Positions 15,643 through 26,000 of a stretch of 64,000 nucleotides of DNA are shown piece by piece (within the stretch, counting starts at the first letter, position 1; every line of letters starts with the position of its first letter). Made by a program: the position numbers and the translations under genes. The DNA comes from VFZS01 sp964353255 (GTDB taxonomy: Bacteria; Acidobacteriota; Terriglobia; Bryobacterales; Bryobacteraceae). The notes beneath the pieces were generated by a model. The model was not told the origin of the DNA and searched no databases. It saw only the letters and a list, made by a program, of their open reading frames with translations. The stretch is from contig CAYGVJ010000001.1 in NCBI GenBank assembly GCA_964353255.1, positions 34,350 to 98,349 of the forward strand, read 5' to 3'.

Positions 15643-17958
15643 TCAGCTCAGCCGGGCCAGGAATTCTTTGATCTGGGCGGCTTCTTCCGGGGAGGGTTTG
15701 CTCTGCAAAGCGGACTGAGCCTCCTTGCGGGCCTGGGGCTTGTCCCCCTTCTGGAAGAGGGCCATGGCGAGGTGAAAGCGGTAGGTGGAATTGCGTGGCT
15801 GCTTGGTCACCAAGTCGCGGAAGATCTCGATGGCGTTGTCGCTCAAGTTCTTCTTGATGTAGATCCAACCCAAGGTGTCGGCCACGTTGAGATCCTGGGG
15901 CAGCTTCTGCTTGGCCCGCTGCGCCATGCCCAGCGCCCGGTCCAGATCGCCGCCGGTTTCGGCGATCATGTAGGCCAAGTTGTTGAGAGCGATAGGGTTA
16001 TCGGGCTGGAGTTTCAGAATCTGCTCGTAGATGCCCCGGGCCTCGGTCTTCTTGCCGAGGCTGTCCAGAGATACGGCCAAGGGCACATAGGGCGTCGGAT
16101 CGTTCGGGCTGAGCTCCTTGCCCTTTCGGAAGTACGTCACGGCCGAGGCGACATCTCCTTTGCGCCGGTAGGTTTCGCCGATGCTGATGAGCAGTTGAGT
16201 GGACTTGGGGTTGCTCTCCAGAAGCTTCTGGTAGTGGGCGACGGCAGCGTCATACTGGCCGGTGCGAACTTGCAGGTTGGCTACTCCTATCCGGAGGTCC
16301 ACCCGCTCGGGGTGCTTCGCCAGCTCGGCACTCAGGAGTTCGATACCTTTGTCGAACTGGCTCTGGAGCGCGTAGACTTCCGACAGCGCCATCACGGCGC
16401 GCAAATCGCCGGGGCGACTCCGATACAGCTTGCCCAGGACCTCCTCAGCCTCCTTATACCGCCGCTCGTTCAAGTCCAAGATGGCCAGATGAAGCACCGC
16501 TTCGGCGGAGCCGGGATCCTGTTTGAGGGCCTCCATGATCTGCTCACGAGCCCGCCCGAAGTCCCGCGTACCGATATGAGCCTGGGCCCGGATGAGCCGG
16601 GCCCCGGTGTTGCGCGGGTCGAGTTCCAGAATCTCCTGGGTGGTTTGCAGCGCCGCGCCGAAGTCGGGTCGGGACAAACTGATCCGCGCCAGGGCCAGCT
16701 TGGCCGGAATGAAGCTGGGGTTGATCTTGACGGCCTCCTGGAGTTGGGTCTGGGCCTGGATGAAATCCCCCTTGGCCGCCAGCGCGCGCGCCAGATTGAA
16801 GCGCAGTACGGCGTTTCTGGGCAAGCGGCTGACCAGGGCTTGCAGCTCGGTGATAGCCGTCCGGACTTGATCCGGGTGCGCGGTGTCGATCAAGAGGCCG
16901 GCGCGCATGGCTTTAGCGTTGTCGTCGCGCGGGTCGTTCTTGAGGATCTCCTCGAGCGCCTGCATGGCTTCCCCGCGCCTATCCTGCGCCACGAGCGTTT
17001 CGGCGATTCTCAGCCGCAGGGCCGGGGCCTGCTTGGAATCGGCTTGAATGCCTTTCTGGTAGTAGCGCGTGGCGGCGTCGAACTCCCGCAAACGCCTGTA
17101 GAAGTCTCCCACCAGCGCGTAGGCGGTCGGAAAATCCTGGGGCCGGGCAATCATCTTTTCCAAAGCCGCCTGCATCTCCGTCCGGCGCTGTGTCCCGGCG
17201 TAGAAGGTGGCCAACTCCAGCAGGGCGAGCGCGTTCTTAGGGTTGTTGGCCGCCTTGGCGTTCAGGATGTTCCCGGCCTCCTCCAGACGGTTCGTCCGCA
17301 TGTAATGCCTGAACAGCAGATCGTAGACCGGAGTGAAGGTCTTTTCCTTCTGGATCAGGGCCAGTCCCAGCTTCTCGGCTTCCGCGCCCTGCCCCTCCAG
17401 TAGCATCGCCTGGGCCAAGGCCACCGTAACGCCGGGTTCGAAGGGCCGAATCTGCTGGGCGCGACCGAGGACCTCGATGGCCTCCTTGTACTTGTTATCG
17501 GCCCGCAACAACAGGTAACCTCTCAGCCGCAGGCCGTCGATCGATTTGGGATCCTGTTCCAGCAGCGAGTTGGCCAGGCTGTCGATTTCCTGCCGCAGAT
17601 TCGTGGGTTTCCGAGGGTCGCCGAGGTAGGCCAGCAGTAGGATGTCGGCCAGCTTCGCCTGGGCGTCGGTGTTGCCCTTCTGGAGTTCGACGGCGCGCCG
17701 CAAAGCCCGGATGGCGTCCAGCATATAGCTGCGGCCCATCCTCAGCTCAGCCAGGCCCAGGCGATAGTACGCCTCCCCGAAGCGCCGGTCTTTGCCCAGG
17801 GCGTTCCGGTACATGATGACGGCTTCCTTGTACCGACCCTTCTGGAAATACCGGTTTCCGCTCTCCAAGTACTTCTGCTTGGCCACGTTGGGATCGCGGC
17901 TGCAAGACCAGCCGCCCACCAGCAGAAGCGCCACCAAGCCCAAAGCGCGTAGTCGCAT
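15643..17958 (-). CDS. TPR-repeat lipoprotein, PEP-CTERM system (PrsT)-like
   Basis: A 771-residue lipoprotein: signal MRLRALGLVALLLVGGWSC with a lipobox cysteine at about residue 19, then tetratricopeptide repeats almost end to end (for example KYLESGNRYFQKGRYKEAVI). Size, lipobox and repeat density resemble PrsT, the TPR lipoprotein of exosortase systems, although PrsT is usually somewhat longer. Its partner downstream is the CPBP protease. GAGGAC lies 6 nt before the ATG. The role is probably envelope scaffolding for exopolysaccharide or surface-protein export (inference). Confidence 0.83.
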   Translation of the reverse strand: MRLRALGLVALLLVGGWSCSRDPNVAKQKYLESGNRYFQKGRYKEAVIMYRNALGKDRRFGEAYYRLGLAELRMGRSYMLDAIRALRRAVELQKGNTDAQAKLADILLLAYLGDPRKPTNLRQEIDSLANSLLEQDPKSIDGLRLRGYLLLRADNKYKEAIEVLGRAQQIRPFEPGVTVALAQAMLLEGQGAEAEKLGLALIQKEKTFTPVYDLLFRHYMRTNRLEEAGNILNAKAANNPKNALALLELATFYAGTQRRTEMQAALEKMIARPQDFPTAYALVGDFYRRLREFDAATRYYQKGIQADSKQAPALRLRIAETLVAQDRRGEAMQALEEILKNDPRDDNAKAMRAGLLIDTAHPDQVRTAITELQALVSRLPRNAVLRFNLARALAAKGDFIQAQTQLQEAVKINPSFIPAKLALARISLSRPDFGAALQTTQEILELDPRNTGARLIRAQAHIGTRDFGRAREQIMEALKQDPGSAEAVLHLAILDLNERRYKEAEEVLGKLYRSRPGDLRAVMALSEVYALQSQFDKGIELLSAELAKHPERVDLRIGVANLQVRTGQYDAAVAHYQKLLESNPKSTQLLISIGETYRRKGDVASAVTYFRKGKELSPNDPTPYVPLAVSLDSLGKKTEARGIYEQILKLQPDNPIALNNLAYMIAETGGDLDRALGMAQRAKQKLPQDLNVADTLGWIYIKKNLSDNAIEIFRDLVTKQPRNSTYRFHLAMALFQKGDKPQARKEAQSALQSKPSPEEAAQIKEFLARLS

Positions 17959-18048
17959 GGATGTCCTCGTGCTTAGTCCATCATAGAATGACAGATCCGT
18001 CGGCGCAAGAAAGCCACACCGCCAAATTGAGGCGCGGCCGGGCCGGGC

Positions 18049-21000
18049 TCAGCGCACCGCCACGCGCGGGACCACCGGCCCGCTCGGAGGACTATCCACG
18101 CCGCCGATGCGAACGGTCACCGGCAGGTCGTCCCCACGCATGTGATCTCCGGGCACGTAGATGTTGATCTGGTTCACGCCTATCTGGCCGGGGGCCAAGC
18201 CGCTCCATTCGACGATCATCTCCGCCTGCTTGTAGTCTGATCGGCCGAAAAACACCTGAACCTTATCCGTGACTGCCAGGGGGGAGCTGGGCGCGGGCAT
18301 GCCGGCGGTCACCCTGCCGCCCTTGGTCGCCCCCAGGCCGGTGCCGTAGATCACCAACTGCTCGTCGCGCTCGGCGGGCTCCTGCGGGGTCACGGGGCGG
18401 CCGTCGGCGTGATAGATGGCGGCCTGCCCGCTCGGAGGATCGACGAAGACCGCCGGCGCGTACTTCGAGACGGTCAGCGCGTAAGACGGGGAGACGGTTT
18501 TCTGCCGGTAGGAGCGCACCAGCACGGTGTAGCGGCCGGGGGCGAACTCCGGGGGTACCTGGGCGTTGATCTGCTGCGGGGAAGTCATGACCAGCGGCAG
18601 CGGCCGGTTGTTGGCGGTGACGCACACCCCGCCCAGCAAAGAGGGCAGGGGGCTGCTGCGGGCGATCTCCTGGCTGCCCAGGTTGCGTCCGAAGGCGGAG
18701 ACCAACTGGCCGGGCGCCACGCTGGTCTGGTAGCTGGCCGTGCTGACGAAGCCGCGGGGATTGATCTGGGGCTGGTCGGTCCGGGCCGGAGTGTCCAGCG
18801 GGACGACGCTCAAACCGCTGGTGGTGATCACATAGGCGGCCGAGCCGGAGGGATCCACGGCCATGGTTCGTCCGTTGATGCCAGTTTGCGCGGAGGTGGG
18901 GCCGGTGGTGGCGGCCAGAGGGCCTTCCACGGTCGCCGCCGTCTTCAGCGTCATCCCGGAGTTGACGTCCACGATCTCCACGCTGTAGCTGTCTGTGAGC
19001 AGGGCGTTAGCGGTGAGGCGCACCGGCTGCATCAGGCGGGCGAAAGTGGTAGCCCCCAGCGGCGCCAGCGCCGCCACCGGGCGGGCGTAGGTCTGCTGCT
19101 CGCCGCCGCGCCCGGCCGGGCCAGGGACGGTGGGCGCCGACCCGACCGGTGTCAGCGCCTGGTTCAGGATCAAGCCGTTGACCACGTAGTACTGGCCGCG
19201 CGGGCCGGCGGCCAAGGCTCCGTACAGCCCTTGCCTGGTGTTGACTGGCGAGACGCCCTGAGTCTGGTTGGTGAAGGCCTGGCGGCTCATCACAAAGTCG
19301 TCGTTGGTGGCATCGTACAGGTAGGCGTTGCCGTCGCCGGCCAGCAGCAGGATGTACTCGCCGCCGGGGGTGGCTACCATGGTGCGCGCCGCCGGGATGG
19401 TGCGCGGCCGGCCGGCGGAATCGGCGCCGATGACGGCGCTAACCCCGCGCGGCACCACCGTCTTGCCGATCACCTGCCACAGGGTGCCGTTGTTCATAAC
19501 CACTTGCAGGCCGCTCAAACCCGCGGCGATGACCTGCGGGGTGACTATCGCCGCGCTGGCGTTGAACGGGATGGGCGGGAAGAGCACTCTGCCGACGACT
19601 TCGCCCTTGTTCAGGTCCACGATGCTGATGAACTCCCCTCCCGTGTTGGCCACATACAGGGTGTTGCCGTCCGGGGTCAGCGCCACCGAGCGCGGCAGTT
19701 GTCCCACCTTGATGGGGGCCAGGAAGCGCCGCGCGCGCATATCGAAGACTTCCACCCGGTTCAACCCCGAGTTGGCGATGTAGAGACGCTGGCGCGTGGT
19801 GTCACTGGCCAGGTCTACGAGGCCTTCCAGCAGGGCCGGCCCCACGGCCACCGGGATCACGTCGGCGCTGGCCTCCGTGTTGCGGAAGTTCTGGTAAACA
19901 TTCACCGTGGGCGGGATGTTGATGGCCTCCGGGGCCTGGATCAGGAAGGTATGCGGCGGCGCCAGCGTACCCGGCGAGTTCGCCGCGGCTGCCGAGCTGA
20001 AGCTGAAGTTGAGGACCGGCCCATCGGGCGCCTGTTGGACGGTGACCCGCGGCGCCGTCTGCGTGAGGGCGGACTGCTGCTGGGTGGTGGCGGCGCCCCC
20101 GGGCACATTGACCGGCGTGCCGGTGGTGGGAGTCTGCGGCATGATGATGATAATGGCGCCCCCAGGCGCGCCCCCGCCCGGCCCGCCGATTCCTCCCAGG
20201 CCCTGCGGTCCGGTTTGCGGCAACTGGACCAGCGAAGCGGTGGCGGTCATCCGGCCCGAGCCGAGATTGCGAACCTTCACTGACGCCGTCCGGCTGTCGC
20301 CCATCGCCCCGCATTGGTCGTTTTTCAGCAGCGCCACTTGCGTCTCGGGCATGGCGATGGGGTATTGAAGGGCGGTGGCAATGGGAATGATCATGAGGCC
20401 GGACTCCGACAGGGCGTAAATAGCGCCGCCGTCGGAGGAGATCACACACTTGCCCACCAGGTTCTCCGGCAACTCCAGGCCGAACTGGATCAGCAGATTG
20501 TCGGGGTCGTTCACCAGCAACTGGCTGACGTTGGCGCGGGCCGGCGGATTCTCGGTCGGGGCGATGTTGAAGGCCGAATACAACCCCGAGCCGTCCGGCG
20601 AGAACACGCTGCCGCCCTGGTTCTGCTGGAGGTTGAAGTTGGCGGCCGCGGTGGACGGGAAGACGAACGGCGCGTTGGCGGAGTTCTGCTGCGCCAGCAC
20701 GGCCAACGTCTCGGTGTCGAACAGAGTCAGGCCGGCCATGAACTTGGACCCGTCCGGAGAAACCGCGAGCACGGTGGAGATACTGCCCACCGTCCGGCTG
20801 CGCAGCACCGTCGCCGAGGCCACTTCGTAGACGAAGACCACGCGGTTACCGCCGCTGATGTTCAGGCCGATGATACGGTCGCCGCTGCGGCTGGCGATCA
20901 ACTGGCTGCGGGAGGACAGGAAGGGCCTCCCCGAGGGCGGGGGCAGTTGCGGAGGCGTGGCCGCCGGGGGCGCCAACACCACGTTGGCGATGCTGTTCGT

Positions 21001-21456
21001 GAAGATGGCGGTGGGGTCATAGAGCAGCAGGGTGTTGGCCGAGTTGTTCGTGCCGGTGCCGATGGTGGTGATCAGCACGCGCTCGTCTTTGCCCACCGCC
21101 ACCCCTTCGGGCTTGGCCGGCAGGCTGACGCTCTTGATAGACGCCATCTGGTCCAAGTCGATAGTGTCCAGAGCCGAGCCGTCGTAAGCGGTGACGTAGA
21201 GGTACTGCCCGTTGCGGGACATCGCCGCCGCCACCGGGAGCCGGCTGGTGCGTATGGGGCTCAGCAGGCGGCGTTGCGCGATCGAGTACACCTCGACCTG
21301 GCTTAGCGCGCTGTTGACCAGGTAAAGGCGCCTGCGGGCCTCGTCCAGAACGATATCGGCAGCCCCGCCGACCAGCGGGACGACGGTCCCGAAGGTGGCT
21401 GCCCAACTGCTTGATAAGAAGAGACTGGCCAGCGCCAGCCAGCGAAATCGGCTCAT
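18049..21456 (-). CDS. Giant secreted YVTN-type beta-propeller protein with Solibacter-type C-terminal domain
   Basis: From the ATG at 21456 the product is 1135 residues with a clear signal (MSRFRWLALASLFLSSSWA); the longer frame from 21525 adds a non-signal extension. Two propeller regions (about 25-400 and 530-860) contain repeats such as RRLYLVNS and NTLYVANTGGEFISIVDLNKG. A Gly/Pro-rich linker (about 430-480) separates them. The last 230 residues carry the domain seen in hundreds of Solibacter proteins, with VAPGQLVSAFGRNLG, TSPQQINAQVP and LVIYGTGLG. Probably extracellular; ligand unknown. Confidence 0.87.
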   Translation of the reverse strand: MSRFRWLALASLFLSSSWAATFGTVVPLVGGAADIVLDEARRRLYLVNSALSQVEVYSIAQRRLLSPIRTSRLPVAAAMSRNGQYLYVTAYDGSALDTIDLDQMASIKSVSLPAKPEGVAVGKDERVLITTIGTGTNNSANTLLLYDPTAIFTNSIANVVLAPPAATPPQLPPPSGRPFLSSRSQLIASRSGDRIIGLNISGGNRVVFVYEVASATVLRSRTVGSISTVLAVSPDGSKFMAGLTLFDTETLAVLAQQNSANAPFVFPSTAAANFNLQQNQGGSVFSPDGSGLYSAFNIAPTENPPARANVSQLLVNDPDNLLIQFGLELPENLVGKCVISSDGGAIYALSESGLMIIPIATALQYPIAMPETQVALLKNDQCGAMGDSRTASVKVRNLGSGRMTATASLVQLPQTGPQGLGGIGGPGGGAPGGAIIIIMPQTPTTGTPVNVPGGAATTQQQSALTQTAPRVTVQQAPDGPVLNFSFSSAAAANSPGTLAPPHTFLIQAPEAINIPPTVNVYQNFRNTEASADVIPVAVGPALLEGLVDLASDTTRQRLYIANSGLNRVEVFDMRARRFLAPIKVGQLPRSVALTPDGNTLYVANTGGEFISIVDLNKGEVVGRVLFPPIPFNASAAIVTPQVIAAGLSGLQVVMNNGTLWQVIGKTVVPRGVSAVIGADSAGRPRTIPAARTMVATPGGEYILLLAGDGNAYLYDATNDDFVMSRQAFTNQTQGVSPVNTRQGLYGALAAGPRGQYYVVNGLILNQALTPVGSAPTVPGPAGRGGEQQTYARPVAALAPLGATTFARLMQPVRLTANALLTDSYSVEIVDVNSGMTLKTAATVEGPLAATTGPTSAQTGINGRTMAVDPSGSAAYVITTSGLSVVPLDTPARTDQPQINPRGFVSTASYQTSVAPGQLVSAFGRNLGSQEIARSSPLPSLLGGVCVTANNRPLPLVMTSPQQINAQVPPEFAPGRYTVLVRSYRQKTVSPSYALTVSKYAPAVFVDPPSGQAAIYHADGRPVTPQEPAERDEQLVIYGTGLGATKGGRVTAGMPAPSSPLAVTDKVQVFFGRSDYKQAEMIVEWSGLAPGQIGVNQINIYVPGDHMRGDDLPVTVRIGGVDSPPSGPVVPRVAVR

Positions 21457-21547
21457 CCCTACACTGCTGCCCACCTCAGTACAACCCCCTGTCGTCGGCA
21501 AAGTTGTGGGCGCCGCGTGGGACATGCTTCAGCTTGTCCAGTGTGGC

Positions 21548-23038
21548 TCACTGAGAGCTCTGCCCTCGGCAGCGGGCTACCGCTGCTCGCCAGCCCTTGA
21601 ACAGTTCCTCCCGGCGCCCGGCATCCAGTTGCGGCTCGAAGACCCGCTCCACCTGCCAGAAGCCCTCCACCTCCTCAACGCTTTTCCAGAAGCCGGTCGC
21701 CAGGCCGGCCAGGTAGGCGGCGCCCAAGGCGGTCGTCTCGATGTCGGCGGGGCGGACGATGGGACAGCCCAGCATGTCGGCCTGAAACTGCATCAGGAAG
21801 TTGTTGCCGGCGGCGCCCCCATCCACACGCAGTTCCCTGAGCTTCTGGCCCGCATCCGCCTCCATGGCCTGAACGAGTTCCCGCGTTTGGTAGGCGATGC
21901 TCTCCAGGGCCGCCCTGACGATATGGGGGCGCCCGGTGGCGCGGGTCAGCCCGGTGATGATTCCCCGCGCGCCGGAGTCCCAGTGGGGCGCGCCCAGCCC
22001 GACGAACGCCGGGACGAAATAGACCCCGGCGGTGTCCGGCGTCGAGGCGGCCAGCGTCTCTGACTCGGCGGCGGTCCGGATCAGGCCAAGTTGGTCGCGG
22101 AGCCACTGAATCGCGGCGCCGGCTATGAATACGCTGCCCTCGATGGCGAACTGGGCGCCGCGGTCGGTCGAAGCCGCCCGCGTGGCCAGCAGCCCGTGGT
22201 GCGAAACGGGAGCACGGCCGCCGGTGTGCATCAGAGCGAAGCAGCCGGTGCCGTAAGTGTTCTTCGAGAGGCCGGGCCGGAAACAGGCTTGGCCCACCAG
22301 CGCCGCTTGCTGATCGCCAGCCAGGCCGGCGATGGGCCACTCGGCGCCCAAGTGCTCCGCCCGGCAGGTTCCCACGACGGCGCTGGAAGGCTCAATCCGC
22401 GGCAACATCGCGCGCGGCACGTCAAAGATGCTCAGCAGGTCGTCGTCCCAGTCGCCGGTTTCCAGGTTCATGAGCATGGTTCGGGAGGCGTTGGAGGGGT
22501 CGGTCACGTGGACCGCCCCGCCGGTCAGGTTCCAGGCCAGCCAGGTGTCCACCGTGCCGAACAGGAGTTGGCCGTCGCGGGCCTTGGCGGGCGCCTCGGG
22601 CACGTGATCCAGGATCCAGCGCAGCTTGCTGGCCGAGAAGTAGGCGTCGATTACCAGTCCCGTCTTGGCGGTGACGAGACGGGCGTGGCTGGAGTTTGCC
22701 AGCTCCCGGCACCAGTCAGCGGTTCGGCGGCACTGCCAAACGATGGCCGGCCCGACAGGTTCCCCGGTGGCGCGGTCCCAGACGATGGTGGTCTCGCGCT
22801 GGTTGGTGATCCCCACCGCGCCCACCGAGCCGGGCGCCGCGCCGGTGCGCTCCAGCAGCCGCCGGGCGGCGGTTAACTGCGCGGTCCAGATCTGCCGGGG
22901 GTCCTGCTCGACCCAGCCGGGCTCGGGGAAGCGGCAATCGACGGGGCTCGATTCCATGCCCACGCGCCGGCCTTGTTCGTCGTAAAGCGCCGCCCGCGCG
23001 CTGGTAGTTCCTTCGTCCAGAGACAATATGAATTGCAC
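21548..23038 (-). CDS. glpK: Glycerol kinase
   Basis: A FGGY-family kinase, ATP + glycerol to glycerol-3-P. It shows SLDEGTTSARAALYD at the N-terminus, QRETTIVWDR and VWQCRRTADWC (substrate site), YGTGCFALMHTGG, and the C-terminal VDGGAAGNNFLMQFQAD ATP site. 496 residues from the GTG at 23038, the usual length. The GTG was preferred over an ATG 12 codons upstream because a TATAAT box ends 6 nt before it and the extra codons are not conserved-looking. Divergent from the M36 protease gene with 50 bp between starts. No glycerol facilitator or GlpD nearby. Confidence 0.93.
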   Translation of the reverse strand: MQFILSLDEGTTSARAALYDEQGRRVGMESSPVDCRFPEPGWVEQDPRQIWTAQLTAARRLLERTGAAPGSVGAVGITNQRETTIVWDRATGEPVGPAIVWQCRRTADWCRELANSSHARLVTAKTGLVIDAYFSASKLRWILDHVPEAPAKARDGQLLFGTVDTWLAWNLTGGAVHVTDPSNASRTMLMNLETGDWDDDLLSIFDVPRAMLPRIEPSSAVVGTCRAEHLGAEWPIAGLAGDQQAALVGQACFRPGLSKNTYGTGCFALMHTGGRAPVSHHGLLATRAASTDRGAQFAIEGSVFIAGAAIQWLRDQLGLIRTAAESETLAASTPDTAGVYFVPAFVGLGAPHWDSGARGIITGLTRATGRPHIVRAALESIAYQTRELVQAMEADAGQKLRELRVDGGAAGNNFLMQFQADMLGCPIVRPADIETTALGAAYLAGLATGFWKSVEEVEGFWQVERVFEPQLDAGRREELFKGWRAAVARCRGQSSQ

Positions 23039-23044
23039 TTCCGC

Positions 23045-23050
23045 ATTATA
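23045..23050 (-). promoter_or_regulatory. -10 box of glpK, 6 nt before GTG
   Basis: TATAAT on the minus strand, then GCGGAA, then GTG. An ATGACC hexamer 18 bp upstream is a weak -35. There is no room for a Shine-Dalgarno leader. Confidence 0.5.
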
Positions 23051-23076
23051 CGTGCAGTCCGCCCGCGCGGTCATGT

Positions 23077-23082
23077 TCTAAT
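23077..23082 (+). promoter_or_regulatory. -10 box of the M36 protease gene, 6 nt before ATG
   Basis: TCTAAT, then GTGTTC, then the ATG at 23089. No Shine-Dalgarno; no convincing -35. Confidence 0.4.
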
Positions 23083-23088
23083 GTGTTC

Positions 23089-26000
23089 ATGTCAAAGCTG
23101 ACCGCCTCCTTGGTATTGTGTCTGCCGCTGGCCGCAGGCCAGCCCAGCGAGATGCCCCGCCACGTCCTCGGCGCCTCGCAGCCGCTGACCGCCGTGAGCG
23201 CCGCGCCTGCCCGCGCTGTCGCGCAGGACTACGCCAGGGCACTGGCCCTTTCTCATGGTTTGGCGCCGGAGGATCTGGCCGGCCTGTACGTGGTGAAGGA
23301 GTATCGCACCCAGCACAACGGCGTCACGCATCTGGTCTTCCGGCAGCAGTTTCAGGGGGTGGACGTCTACAACGCCGAGTGGACGGTGAACGTGGACTCC
23401 GACGGCCGGGTGCTCAACGCCGGCGGAGCGCTGGCGCGCCGGCCTGCGGAGGACCTTGCCGCTCCCGTTTCTGCCTCGGCGCCGGCGGCGCGTCGTGCCG
23501 CGGCTCGCGCGGTGCGCTCGCGATCAGCGGAGCAGATCGGAGGCCGGGCGGTGTGGTATCGCGTGAACGGGCTGCTGCGGCCGGCCTGGGTCTTCTCGAT
23601 ATGGGACGAGAATGGTATCGACCGCTACGCCACCGTGGTGGACGATGTGACGCAGGAGGTCCTGGCCAAGACCAACCTGACTTTGTACCAGTCTGCCCCG
23701 CGCGGCCTGGTCTTCGAGCGGGGCAGCCCGCAGCCCAACCCGGCGCCGGGCGCCAGGCTGAGCGCCCCGCCGCCATATGTGGAGCGCACGCTCCAGCCTT
23801 TCGCCGGCGATCCGAAGGCTTCGCCGCGCGGATGGGTGAGCGGGACGGCCACCGTGGGCAACAACGTCGTGGCCGCCCACAATCCGCTGGGCATCGAGTT
23901 CCTGGAAAACCCCATTCCGGCGGTTTCTCTGAGCAGAGATTTCAGCTTCCCGCTGGAGCTCGGCCCGGGCGCGCCCAATCCCATGCGATTCAAGGACGCC
24001 GTCACTGCGAACCTGTTCTATTGGTCCAACCGCGCTCACGACCTTTTCTACGAGTTGGGCTTCGACGAGGCCGCGGGCAACTTCCAGCAGGACAACTACG
24101 GCTGCGGCGGCGCGGGCGGCGACCCCATGATCGCCTTCAGCCAGTTCGGCGCTGCCGGCGCCTCCAGCGCGGCGCTCAACAACGCCTTCTTCACTACCAC
24201 CTGGTATGGCGACGACGGCGCTCCCGCCTCCATCAACATGTACCTGGGCGTAGCCGGGCAGGAGGGCGTCTTCAGCGACGGGTCGTTGGACGCCGCGGTC
24301 ATCCTTCATGAATACACTCACGGGGTAAGCAGTCGCCTGGTGAGGCAGAATTACGACTATTATCAAGGCGGCGCGATGGGCGAGGGCTGGAGCGATTTCT
24401 TCAGCCTGGAATTCACCGTCCCCGAAGGCGCGCCCCCGGACGGCAGTTACCCGCAGGGCGAGTACCTGTTCCAATTGTTCGGCACCGGCATTCGCACCCG
24501 GCCCTACTCGACCAACCTGGAAATCGACCCGCTCACGTTCAAGAGCCTGGGGCGGGTGCGCAGCGCTCCTGAAGTCCATGCCGACGGAGAAATCTGGATG
24601 GAGGCGCTCTGGGAGATGCGCGGCAACCTGATCGGGCAGTTCGGCGAGCGCGAAGGTCGCCGGCGCGCGCGCCTGCTGGCGATCGACGGCATGAAGCTCT
24701 CGCCGCCCGCTCCCACCATGGTGGACATGCGGGATGCCATCCTGCTGGCCGACCGTGTGGATTTCTCGGGCGCCAGCCAGCCGCAGATCTGGGCCGCATT
24801 CGCCAAGCGCGGCCTGGGCGTGCTGGCGCAGAGCGCCGACGCCGATTCCATCCACATCCTGGCCAGCTTCGAAACGCCGTCGCCGGTTGCTTCGATGCGG
24901 TTCTACGAAGACCGTTATGTGCTCGGGGAGACCGTGCGCCTGGTGCTCCAGGACGCCAACAGCACGCTGCCCGCGGTCGAGGTCCGGGTGGTGAGCAGCT
25001 CGGGGGATCTGGAGACTGTGCTGCTGCGCCGGACCGGCAGCGTGTACGCGGGTTACATCCCCATGACGGGATCCTATCTTGTCTCCAGCATGGACGGCGC
25101 TCTGGAGGCGATCCCTTGGGATTTCATCACCGCCTACTATGTGGACCCGGACGCCGGCGGCGCCTACCGCCTGATCGAGACCAGCGTCCAGGTGCACCCG
25201 GGATACTATGCCGCCGCGTCCGCCTCCGCGCCGCCTTTCGTCTCCGCAGACGAACGTGCTCTGTTCGCGCCCCCCAGCGGAGTGCGGACGACCGGCCTGA
25301 GTACTCGCGTCACGCTGCCCTTCGCCTTCCCGTTTTTCGGCAACACCTATACCGCGGCCTGGGTCTACGGTGACGGCCTGCTGGCGTTCGACCTGCCGAA
25401 GTACGCCCCGTGCAACGACTGGGATTCCCTGGCCCTCACCAACGGCATCGCGCCGATGTGGATGGATCTGGCTTACGGCGGCAGCGCGCAGAAGAACGAA
25501 AACGTCTATATGAGCACGGGCCCGGGCCCGGTCACTCTCCGTTGGGTCGCCGAGACCGCGGCGGTGTCGGCGCTGTCGAGACCCAGTCCGGTGAGCTTCT
25601 CGGCCACGCTGTTCGAGGATGGGCGCATTGAACTCCGGTACGGCGAGGGCAACAAGAGCCTGCTCAACAGCGCCTCGCTGGCGGCCTCCAGGGGATGCCC
25701 GGTGAGCGGCCCGACGGTCGGGATTTCCAACGGCCACGAAACCTACATCCACACCCCCAGCAGCCATAACGGCCGCCCGGACCTCGAAAACGCCTACGTC
25801 CTGACCTTCGAGCCGCCCTTCGGGAACTCGTCTCTCCCGGTGGGCCTGGTGGAATCCCCGGCCGCCGGCCAGCGCTACCCGGGTGTGCTCACAGTGCGCG
25901 GGATTGCTTACGACGAGACCGCGGCCATCACCCGCCTGGACGTGCTCATCGACCGGGTGGCGCGCGCCCGCACCTCGGTGAGCGTCTGGCGCTCCGACTT

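Noticed and set aside
18409..20283. A 624-codon antisense frame over the propeller protein
   Set aside because: Shadow frame with low-complexity Gly/Arg/His composition; the minus-strand gene has propeller repeats and a recognised C-terminal domain.
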